DNA from: Clytia hemisphaerica
Lineage: Eukaryota > Cnidaria > Hydrozoa > Leptothecata > Clytiidae
Direction of reading: 5' to 3'
NCBI GenBank assembly: GCA_902728285.1
Contig: CACVBU010000671.1
Span: 744,001 to 808,000, forward strand
DNA: 64,000 nucleotides
Shown: positions 47,571-58,171 of the stretch, in pieces
Layout: each line of letters begins with the position of its first letter
Position numbering within the stretch: position 1 is the first letter of the stretch
Made by a program: the position numbers and the translations under genes
Notes under the pieces: generated by a model
Database searches by the model: none
Told to the model about the DNA's origin: nothing
Seen by the model: only the letters and a program-made list of their open reading frames with translations

Positions 47571-48511
47571 ACATTTGGCGAGTTCCTGTACGTGACCGCG
47601 ATCTAAAAAATCATAACAACACTCATTAAAAAATGACGTTCGTGTCTTTTCTAACTTTTTTTAGCCTAGACGATGTAGCAAACATAGTAAATATAAGCAC
47701 ACTGTGCTTTTAATTGGCTGAAATTCTTTTTTGCGTCGGAAAAACTATTTCAAACTTTCAGCAATGATTGACCAAACTGTTACAATGAAAATTATCCAGC
47801 GCATTTTTTATCTTCTTATCTTCTTAATCTTCAATGAAGCACTCAAAGTTTACTGAATTTAAGCACATTAGATATTCTTATAATTATTGATATATTCACT
47901 AAAACACCGTTCGTTGTGCGCTGCGGTGGAGTGTATGACGTAACTCGCGCGGTAACTAACTCGCCTTTTGTTGGAAGATCATATTGGGCGTTTTGGCGTT
48001 ACCACCCTCGAAGCTAGCGGGCACCCCTGTCTTTCCGCAACTCTTTCCACCATTTTAGATGGCCATAACAATAGATCCAAAAGGCCGCCATAATCTTGGA
48101 AGATAATTTTTTTTGGTCTCCAGCTTTGGAAGTAGCAATGTTTTTCTGTGTTTTTGGGTTGTTTTTGATGGAAAATAGTAAGAAACTTAAGTTTACAAGT
48201 GGCATTTAGTTTTTGCTGGCTTATAGAATGGCAGGATCCTGGATGGTTTCCCTAACTGATTTAGGACCTCTCACGGTATAATATTAGTTCGGAGAGAAAC
48301 ATACCTGATCAACACAACCAAACCTTCTGTCTTGCGTTTACTCTTTCCTTCCCAGCAACTTTCGTCTTTGCTAGGTTTTAAAATCCACAAGTAATGAACC
48401 TTATAGTTTTACAGGCATCGAAATAAGGGATATAGAAAGTGCATCACAATTTTTTGATAAGCATGATTTTGCATCCTAAAATGGATCAATTTTCAATTGT
48501 TAGCTTGTATA

Positions 48512-48738
48512 TACCGTAAGTTGGTCTAATGTCGACATCTGTCTTCTAATTTCGACTCCCTTCTTTAGAGATAGGAACCATAGAAACTAAGGAAGGTCGG
48601 AATTGCTGATTGACTTTGATTAGCGCGATGAGAGGAAAAATCAGTCTATCAGTGATTTCGACCTTCTTATTATTCCTATCTCTAAAGAAGGATGTCAAAA
48701 TTAGAAGACGGATGTCGACATTAGACCAACTTACGGTA
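48512..48738. mobile_element. Fold-back MITE, ~227 bp
   Basis: TACCGTAAGTTGGTCTAATG and the following TCGACATC, TTCTAATTT and TTCTTTAGAGATAGGA blocks all recur reversed on the right. The edges read TA. Non-coding. Confidence 0.88.
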
Positions 48739-49408
48739 AGTAATCCAAAAATGCATCACAAATTGTGAATTGCGATGATCATGTTCAAAAATAGTGTGAC
48801 ATTTAAGTGAACTCAAAAATATAGTATTTCTTGAATAACTTGAAAAATATTTCAAATATAACGTTGAAATTTTATATGATGATCGGTATTTACACAAAGA
48901 ACATATTTTGATGAAAAAAATGGTAAAATGAGTAAAATGTGTGGTTCCAGGTCCAAATATGTCCAAATATGTATTTTGTCAGCCACCTCAAAGGAGGAAA
49001 TGGTTTGTTTGAAAATGACACTTGAATCGGTAACTAGAGGTATCATATTATCTCAAAACAGATAAAAGTGCAACATTTTGAAACTGGTTGGTTTCAAAAA
49101 ACCACCAGTGTTGTCAGCCACATAAACGACTCATAGCTTATCTTGAAATATCTTGAAACCTAGTAAGCCACTTAATTTCGCTCCAAAACAATTGGAAAGG
49201 TTTATCATTCTACTTATCCTTGGTGAAAAAATAAACGGTTAGCCACCAAAAAATACTCATTTTATTAACATAATTGTCAGCCAACTTTGAAAATGTCACA
49301 AAACAGGCCTTTATTTTTGAACACGATCCGATATGCTAATTCGATCCCTGCTTTATCTGAATAAATCTGGTTGAAAACCTTCTGTCAGGTTCGGTTAGTG
49401 TAAAACGC

Positions 49409-49463
49409 AGGTCACAGGTCACAGGTCACGGGTCACAGGTCACAGGTCAGTGTTGACAGGTCA
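49409..49463 (+). repeat. AGGTCA tandem array, left end (7 half-sites)
   Basis: Six half-sites (five AGGTCA, one GGGTCA) follow each other with one C between them, and a seventh follows after an 8-base spacer. Direct repeats of AGGTCA spaced by one base (DR1) are the classic target of RXR, HNF4 and COUP-type nuclear receptors. Binding here is inference. Confidence 0.85.
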
Positions 49464-50280
49464 GCTTTGATTACTGTAAAACACAAAGAAAATGTTTGAA
49501 AAACAGTTGTTAATGTCAATGATATAATTTCAAAGGTATTTTATTGATCTAGAACTATTTTGAAGCTAAAAATCTACCCACGTGTTTACCACGTGATTTC
49601 GCGTTTTATGCCGTGTATAACACGGACCTCTAATACTTGTATTATATATTAATTACATCTATATCACACATACAAAAAAGTTATCTTTTCAATGTTATAC
49701 GCATGTTAAGAATACTATATACAAAGAATAAAGAAATATTCGAATATCGATCTCACCTTTGCCTTAAACAGCCCCTAACAGGAAAATAGCTATTTCACAA
49801 TCACTAATGTCATATCTCATTTTATCTCCTGCATCACCTTGGGTATGATGACAAGAATTGATGAAAATAGCGTCAATGGGATTATATCTTATATATAAAT
49901 GTTTTAATATTTTTATCCCCTGCTTCGTATTTTTGATAAAATGACGTCACTATTTTCATCTCTCTAAAACAGCTCTCTTGGAGTATTTATTGTTTTCAAA
50001 ACCTGTCAATCTATATCCACTTGCAGCGTCGGCATCCTATTACGCATGATCAATATTTTATTGTTAATTGGTGTACAAAACCTCATACTTTGAGATAACA
50101 CCATTATTTACATAATTTAAGTGTCATTTGTTGTCAATTTTGTCGTTTAAGTCCTCTAAATACCATATTTCGATATTACATTTCCATTTCATATAATATT
50201 TTCAGGAACTTTTGTTATGAGTTGTATGTTATGGGTTGTATGTTACGAGTGCGTTACAGTTTTCCGGTCTGTAATTTGTA

Positions 50281-50335
50281 TGACCTGTGACCTGTGACCC
50301 GTGACCTGTGACCCGTGACCCGTGACCTGTGACCT
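50281..50335 (-). repeat. AGGTCA tandem array, right end (8 half-sites)
   Basis: Eight 7-bp units of TGACC(T/C)G read as DR1 half-sites on the minus strand, mirroring the left array inside the inverted ends. Confidence 0.85.
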
Positions 50336-50361
50336 GTGTTTTACACTAACCGTGTCAGGTT

Positions 50362-52193
50362 TCATATCGTACATTTTTTATCCACGTGGTGAACTGGTTT
50401 CCCTGATTTCCTGATAATTAAAAATTGGAACCTTCCCGTGGGCGCGATTGGGGGTACTGCCATCGCAAAATATTTTTCGTGAAGTTTTACCGTATAACGC
50501 TAATATAATCTAGATAGGAAACAAATATTAAATTTGATTCTTTTTTTGTTCGTATTTCTAAATTTCACGATAAATAGAAGTATTTACAAATTATTTTCTT
50601 TAACAGGCATTGAATCGACATTGACATTTTTAATGATGTCATAATCAATGCCGTGCAAATTTTGTCAGCGCCGTGCATATTTTGTCAACATCCTTTTCAT
50701 TGGATAAATGCCACTAAAATGGTACAAGAGGAGTAACATAAATTTATCGTCCGCCAAGCACCGCTTAGGTAGCTAAGCGCACCTCTCTTGTTCATTAGGC
50801 CAGGCCCAATTGATTGTTTGGTTCGTGTCCTAGAAGCTTTGAAAAATGGGTCGGTCGGTCGGTAACTAAAATTGGAACCTTTTTTTCACTTTCCCACCAA
50901 AAACCTCAATTTTTGAAATACGTCAAGCAATCGCGCAATCTTGGAATCCAACTGGAGGATCCACAAAGGCACGCGCCGCGATCACAAGATAACTTCTAGT
51001 TGGAGATTAAGGCATTCACAATTATATCTATTCTATCGGTTAATCGATATCTAATCTATAGATTACTTATCGATTATTTATCGATTACTCAAAATTATCG
51101 ATTATATCGATTAACTACGCCTGGGCTAAGACCTTTGCTTGAAATCGAAAGTCAAACCAAAATAATTTAGCGCACACTGCCGTTCCCGTAATCGATAAAG
51201 TGAAAGGAGGCCCTGACTGAAATTTAGTTTGGCAAATCAAAGATGGTGGCAAAAGATTTTGTTGATTGCCGACTTGATATATCGTGATTTACTAAATATT
51301 AAAAACCTGACAAAATATACTACCAACTGACTAACCGACTGGATTAGATGTTATATGACGCGAACGGAACATATTTTTGATGATCCCCTAAACTAAAGCT
51401 AAACCCCCATTCATTTGTGAAATCCACTGGCACTGCAGCTCAATTTTTCCATCGATCTCAATCGAACGGAATCGACGATCGAACCAGTCGAACCAAATCG
51501 AACGCAATTGACCAATTGAAATTTGATTGTCGAAAGTTGGAGATTTGATATTTCACAGAAAAGTGCTACAAAGGGGTATTTCGGGTCCCATATCTTCCGA
51601 AGGACTTTTCTGTTCGCCTTGAAATTTAATAAACTTCTTAACCCAAGGTTGAACTACCACTGGTGTAAAAATGAACGTTATAGCATAAGTAGAAAAAAAG
51701 CTCAATTTTTACAATTGTAAATTTAACCGCTAAAAATCGCGAATTTTTCAACTAAAAATACATTCAAATATAGCGCTTTTGATTCTCTAAAACAAACAAA
51801 AAAAATTTCCATAATCATATTTGGCTATCAAAAGTTACAGGCATTCTTGTTTCCACTGCCAATTATATCTGGACAGACTTTAGAAACAGCATTTTCGAAT
51901 TTCAGCATTTTCCGCGTCCGCCATGTTTTCCCGCCACGAAAGTTTTAGCATCTTTGCGCAGCACGATAAACGAGTAGAAGACTCTTTACCGGTAACGAAC
52001 ATTAGGGAATGGAAAGTTGTTTTTTTTTCTGAATATATTCCATATATACTTACAATATAATAAGGGCAATAAATTAGAGTAAATTTGGTTTTATAAATAA
52101 ATAAAATAAATAATTGAAAACAATAAGCGCTAGTGGCACTAGACTGTAGCTTGCAGCAAGTGACACTGAGTCTAACCTAGGATCTAGGCTAAC
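50362..52193. other. No gene seen; ATCGAT-rich patch
   Basis: AT-rich sequence without a credible coding frame. At about 51030-51115 many ATCGAT/TATCGAT words cluster, and at 51450-51520 many TCGAA words. I see no transposon ends. Confidence 0.45.
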
Positions 52194-52551
52194 GCCCGGG
52201 GGGGGGGGTACTAGCTTTGCGAGGTGACGGGTATGTCCGAGCCGAAAATCGAAAATCGACCCTTTGAGAGACAAAATTTTGGTGATTTTGGGACCCTTTG
52301 AGAGACTTTTTCCTAAATTTTGGTCCATTTTTTCCAAATTTTGGTTTGATCTTCACCAAATTTTGCTCAAAATTTTTGGAAAACGTGACCCTTTGAGAGA
52401 GAAATCTTTGATTTTCGTGATTTTGGGACCCTATCAGAGACTAACTTTTGAACTTGTACCCCTTTGAGAGACTTTTGAGGAATGAGAAAAGGTACCCTTA
52501 TGGCTCGCACATACCCAGCACCCATTTTGCCTAAGCACCCCCCCCCCCGGG
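52194..52551. mobile_element. G-run element with ACCCTTTGAGAGAC phrases
   Basis: CCCGGGGGGGGGG and CCCCCCCCCGGG bound the block. Inside each end lies a mirrored motif (GGGTATGTCCGAGCC on the left, GGCTCGCACATACCC on the right). The interior holds five copies of ACCC(T)TTTGAGAGAC, each followed by AT-rich text. Similar elements are known to me from coral and anemone genomes, but I cannot name the family. Confidence 0.75.
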
Positions 52552-52690
52552 ATCTAACGAAAATGACCGATTGAAAAAGAATGTAATAGCACAACTAAGT
52601 AGTTGCGCCGGGCTGTAAAGAAACAGAAACTTGAAAATTTCATAAAAACTCAATAAAATTTATAAAAAAAAAAAAATTAATTAAGAAACA

Positions 52691-53697
52691 TTAATTATTG
52701 CTAACTCTTGAACGAGAGTTAGTCAGTTCAATATCATTTGTATTCAGTTCTCTACTCCAAATGGAACGGGATCCACGAATACATAACAAAGACGATCTCA
52801 ACAAGCTGAATGATATCTTCGATTGAATAAACGAAATCGATTCATGGAGACGTACACCACGTTTTTCAGCAAGCATCACGGTCAATCTTTTGTAAAATGT
52901 TTGGCATTCACGTCCCATACCTCCGTTTGTAGAAAATACTACTGGGGTGAAGGTACCATTGCGCTTAGGTCAAAGACCCTAATATCAAAAAATGCTCTTT
53001 GGCCAGGTGTCCAGAACCCAGTTGCGCTAACGTCAAGTCGTGCTCCTTCGGACGTATTAGCGGTTTTGTGCGTCAGTCCTTCACCGAGGGTGATTAGTCT
53101 CGGCTCGTTTCGTACGTTGACGCATACCTCATCCAAAAGTTTAGCAGTGATATCTCGTACCTCGTTATGAAGAGTAACGTAGCCTCCTTTCTTGCAGGAC
53201 AGAGCATGGCTGATATCAAAACGATTACCACAGACACATTCACTTGGTAGACGAGGGATACTCCAGTCATAACGAATTCGCAGTGCATCGTGAAACTGTT
53301 CCTTGTTAAGATCATAGCCTTGATCTCTAATTGGAAGGTTGGTCAACCAGTTCGATGCTCCGGTATAGCAATTGGCTTCGTGGATTCGTTTTTGATCATC
53401 AGTCATTTCCGCCCTGACACGATCTTGTTTGTCTTGATTTCTTTGGATTTTCTCAGTTTTGATCGCTGCTTTAGTTTTTGTTTCATTGTCATTTGGTGGT
53501 TGGAGGTTCAAGATTTGGTTTTGTAGATGTTTGGTGAATTGTCTCGAGTTTTCGTGTTCGATGGGTGCGATCTCGCTTACGTTTTTGAGACCGAGGCCTC
53601 CCAGTGTAGGTGGTAATGATAACAAGTCTCTTTCTAAGTCATTTACAATTTTACCCCCTGTAATGGCTGGAATGAGTTGGTGTCTGACTCAAGGATC
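52691..53697 (-). pseudogene. Retroelement 3' half: CCHC finger and nuclease-like tail
   Basis: It starts at VRHQLIPAITGG and continues LLSLPPTLGGLGLKN, a conserved post-reverse-transcriptase block. Then comes CVCGNRFDISHALSC, a Cys/His finger, and EARLDVSATGFW ... AFFDIRVF, which could be the PD-(D/E)XK core of a restriction-like endonuclease as in R2-type elements. After FDIRVFDL a deletion joins directly to a later part of the family (RNGTFTPVVF... FYKRL), in another frame, that runs to 52691. The order and motifs match proteins common in cnidarian genomes. Confidence 0.7.
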
Positions 53698-56600
53698 GTA
53701 AGGTACTGTATTTCTATTTCGCGGTTGCCTAGATTGACGGAATTATAGTTTGCGGATGTCCGGTTTTAATGTTTTGCCGTGGTCAGACATGCTGTAATTT
53801 TTTATCGTGGGTAAAAATAAATCGACGTTTGACCATGATTCGCCTACCCGGTTGCGGTCTTTGTTTTGAACAAGCTACTTTTTCGAGAGGGAGCTTCGAA
53901 AGTTTCATTCCTTTCAACTGGTTTGATGTGGCTTGTGTTTTTTATGAAATTCTTTGGATATGCCTTATATATTTCATAATTACTGTCGATAAAAGGTAAG
54001 AAGTGTTTTTTCTTGAGCAAAACTCTTTGTTTGGCAATGCCTCTGGGTGAGTGCTGTGATTTTGTAGTGATTCTTTTGATGTTTATGTTTTTAAAATTGG
54101 CTTTTGATTTGTTATTTTTTTTAAGAGTGAAAGTGAAAAGCCAACTAACTGACTGACTTACAAATCCACCACTTTTTTGAGCCTAAATTGACACAAACAC
54201 AAGCTATTTCATTGCAGCCTGAGAACAAATATTTTTAACTAAACCTTTGTTAGACTGGGTTACTTTACTCAAACATGATGGACACTTAAGTTATTTTGAG
54301 TTATTTGATCAATACAATTAACTGGTACAGTGTGAGCTGTCAGATCAAATCTGGCGTGTGGCTGGACGTACCGCTCTTTATATAAATTGTATTGGTAATG
54401 CTACGGCTGACGATAATTATAAATCTTGGGCAAAATTGTAACCTAACAGTTGCTATTTTGCCTGAGATTGCTTGTTTATCAACAGTGTGGTATTGCCTCT
54501 ATCTTTTATTGCAAAGAGACAGCTGGTGTATTGCAACATATAACTCTATTCGTGTCGCTTGGAGGCAGGAAGAATCAAAAAGTGTAGAAAACTATCAGCA
54601 AAGGGGGCACTATAAATGTGGTTCTTTGTTTTTGGCAGTTTTTAAATTGTGTCATAATTCTTCATTTGTTCCTGATTAAAATGCTTGCATAGGAGATACA
54701 CTCTTGCGATTCAATGGAAGGACTGCGGTCTGCGTCATACGTACGCTTCAGAAAAGTTAAGTGACTTGCAATTTTTCCCTAGCGTTGCGTTAGTTTGGAC
54801 CAATAAACAAGAAATTCCTTCATTTTTCTTTTAACAAATAGCATAGACATATTTTTTTATCATTTCAGTGCGTGTCGTGCCAAAGAAATTTAATGATAAA
54901 ATTTAAAAGGTACTACTTCTGAGTTTACATTTTGCATTGATTTATCAAATATGTTTTTCAAAAGAAATTTATTAAAAACATTTTAAATCTGAAGAATTTT
55001 TTGTTCTGAAAAGTATGAACTCAATTCAAAGTATAATTTTACGCACAAAAGTTTTTAAAAGCTGTGCTGGAGTATTTTGAGTAGTAAGTTTGTCTATTAG
55101 TCTATTAAGGAGTTATGGTATATAGAGTCAAAGCGCTCATCAATTTGAAACACCGTTCAACATTCTAAACGTAAAGAAATAAGAAATAGAACTAATTTTA
55201 AACGACGCCTGTATAAAAATTGTTGTTGAGGGATTTGACGGTATTCTCAGAAATTTTCTGAAATAAAGTAATATTTCAAACTCATCCCTTTGCATGATTA
55301 AATTTAAGGCTATTTTTTAAGCTTGGTACTCACATATTAAAAAAATTGGTGTTTAACACTTATTGCGCGCGTTTATTGTTAGTCGCAGGCGTTTAACTTT
55401 TCAGATCATCTTTTGTACTCACCGGCAGCTTTTTAGCAAAGAGAGATATTAAAGAGGGGAAAAGTGAAACAAAATCTTGGTACTCACTATTAAAAAATTG
55501 GCGTTTAACACTTATCGCGCACGTATAATGTTAGTTGCAGGCGTTTAACTTTTCAGATCATCTTTTGTACTCAATGAGGAGCTTTTTAGCAAAAAGAGAT
55601 AGTAAAAGAGGGGAAAAGTGAAACAAAATAGAAAGTATAAACCTAAAATTACAAAAGAATTGAATCGTGTTTATATTGCGGTGCCTTTGAACCTTTTGAT
55701 ATGTGCGTTAAACTTTTTACAGGCGTTTAATATTAAAAGCATGTGTTTAGCACTAAGTGTATGCGACTAATGAGTGAGTACACCACTAGGATAAATTTTT
55801 TTAGTCGTGCGCGTTTAATTTATCAGAGGAAGTTATAGCGGCTCACTATAAGTACCAAACTAAAGAGTACAGTGTACAGCAGTCATTTCAATTTATAAAG
55901 GGAAAGAAGTTTTCACCGGAAAAATATTTCGCAGTTTTTGCAGGCTTTTAGACTTTTGTGATTTGTTGAAGTTTCCTGAAAAATAATTATGAACTTATTG
56001 CAAGTGGTAATTTCAATTAAGTGAAGAAGATTTCACTGGAATAAAATTTTTATCAAGCTTTACAGGTTTCGGTTTGTCTAAAACCGCAAAATTAAGTTCC
56101 CACAAAAATTTTTAATCGGTAATTTTTCCTATACTGTATATAATTTGTGAGTTTCCCTAACATTCATAGCCTAAGGTTCCTAGGTTTTTTTATCAAAAAA
56201 CAACATGCCGTCAAATAAAAAAATCTAAGATTGCGGTGATCCGCAAAATGTAAACAAAACTATTTGACCAACAGTGAAATTAATTTATAATTTCCCATAA
56301 AAATTTTTCCTTCGACGTAGCACCCTAACTGGATAAGCAGAATAAATCAGTAGTCTATTGAATAAATTTAATTGACGACAACGTCATCTATTGTTTAATG
56401 CTTTATAAGACAACTGGAAATAAGTATTCAATAGACCGCCACGTTCTCAATTCAAGTGAACAATTCTAAGCTAATAAGGAGTTGCTGGCTGTTAGGCGGA
56501 GAATGCCAATTACAAAACTTACCTTTAAAATGCATAAAGCAAATATACCTAACACAGGTCTGACCCTGAACATTCCTTATTAGCTTTTAAAAAAGTACAC

Positions 56601-58171
56601 AAAGAAGAATAAAGAAAGAACTGGCAGCTTTGTTCCGCCATTTCATATTTCCCCTCAGTTCACAACCCTGACAACGCATCAGACTGTTAAGTGTTTTGTT
56701 CGGTGTTTTGCTTGGTGTTGAAAATTGTCCTTTTCTGACAACAGACAAATCAGAGTAGTGTTTGTGTTTTCTGGGTTTAAAATTAATCATTTGTGTATAT
56801 ACAACTAACAGTTTGTTTTTTTATTCACTTTGCGGCAACACGTATTGGTACAGCAAGTCCAGTGCATTGTCAGATTGTCAGGGTTGTCTCAGTTAGCCCC
56901 ATCGGTAGATTAAAAATGAGTGGGCTATGTTCTTTAACGTCGACCGCAAGACCAAAAACTTTTAGAATTCTTACAAATTTTATTTTCTTTGTCCCTCCAT
57001 TTAAGCAAAATCTTAGGAAGTTCCTTGTGAAAAGATCTCTCTAAGTTTGGTTTATTGCTATAACTCTGCTGACAGCCTGTTTTGCCTGAGACAGCAAGCA
57101 AAATGCCAAACCAAACAAACAGCCAAGCAGTAAAATATCATCTTTTGCAAAGATGAACTGCTTTGAAAGCATATTTTTCTGGAAAATATGTACTTCCAAA
57201 GCATGAATGTTTAGTTATTAAAAGAGAAGAGAAACAAAAAACACAAACATTTCAACCAGTCAATTTCTTACCAACAATACTTCGATTTGTTTAGCCTCGA
57301 AATTACAGCATGATAAGAAAAGTTTGTTTGTAATTTACTCTAGCTGTAATATAATACCAATTGTACAAACAATAACCCATAAAAAGTAAATAAAAAGCAA
57401 GTTTTTCCAGCAAAGCATCCAGAAACTACCTCCATTTTGTAAAAATTATCTTCCCGCCTCTTTTGAATTGAGAAATCAGTTTTTGAAATTTCAGCCTGTA
57501 CCCGTGAGCCTGTGCCGCGGATGTCTTTTTCAAGCAAAATTTACTACGGACTTTGATACTGGCTGAAGATTGAATCTGGTCTTTAAAATTAATATTCGGC
57601 GAAAATCAGTCTAGAATCACAGGACTTTTTTCTTGGTAGGGGTGTCTGTGCAAAGTTAAAAACTGCATGTACTTCCCATCCAAAACACCCCCATATTTTT
57701 GGTTTTTCTGAAAGCCAGATAAATTTGCCACATTTTTCTGCCCAGGCAGATGTCCGCAATTAAAATTAATGGGGTCACAGAGGCTATCAAAGTGAGATAG
57801 CACGTAATTTTTGACACAATTTCTTTAAAAATCAACAGTTTAAAAATTTTTGAACCATCTGCCTAGGCTAATTCAGGTGCACATAGGTCTGTTTAACCCA
57901 AAAATACAAAAAAATCCATATGCGTCAGGCAAAAAAGTTCATGCTAAACGCCAAAAACCGTCTAAAAACAAACCCCTACTGGCGTCTCAATTCTGGCTTT
58001 CGGGAAATGTTTAGGTCGGAAATTAAAACTTTACTGGACACAAAAAGGATGTAACTTTCATATAAAACTGTTTCCAATCGTTTAGCATGCGTATAACTTG
58101 AAAAATTCAATATCTAAGACCTGGAATCTCAAAAAGCGCAAAATCGGTATTTTACAGACTGGGCCCCTTAC
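53698..58171. mobile_element. Unclassified 4474-bp insertion with GATC duplication
   Basis: It begins GTAAGG and ends CCTTAC, with weak further pairing (CTGTA...), and is flanked by GATC on both sides (53694-53697, 58172-58175). No convincing transposase frame is present; the longest frames (about 95 codons) lack coding character. The interior has a 154-bp tandem duplication and several GCGTTTAAC phrases. A 4-bp duplication occurs in several DNA transposon groups, so the class is open. Confidence 0.65.
55322..55630 (+). repeat. 154-bp tandem duplication inside the insertion
   Basis: Two adjacent units starting CTTGGTACTCAC at 55322 and 55476 share GGCGTTTAAC, TTTTCAGATCATCTTTTG and GGGGAAAAGTGAAAC. 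They differ by about a tenth of positions by eye. Related GCGTTTAA phrases recur to about 55830. Confidence 0.85.

Larger units (their letters stand above)
46738..48278. mobile_element. Harbinger-like non-autonomous element, 1541 bp
   Basis: The ends share TACCGTGAGAGGTCCTAAAT in inverted orientation and are flanked by TAA on both sides (46735-46737, 48279-48281), the TWA duplication typical of PIF/Harbinger. No transposase frame is present. A fold-back MITE is nested inside, and a TTTAGGCAGGGATGT tandem repeat echoes sequence just inside the left end. Confidence 0.75.
49392..50352. mobile_element. MULE-like non-autonomous element with 9-bp duplication
   Basis: The ends CGGTTAGTGTAAAA and TTTTACACTAACCG are perfect inverted repeats. 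A 9-bp direct repeat TGTCAGGTT flanks the 961-bp element (49383-49391 and 50353-50361), which fits the 9-11 bp duplications of Mutator-like elements. Next to both ends are tandem arrays of AGGTCAC. No coding frame is present. Confidence 0.85.
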
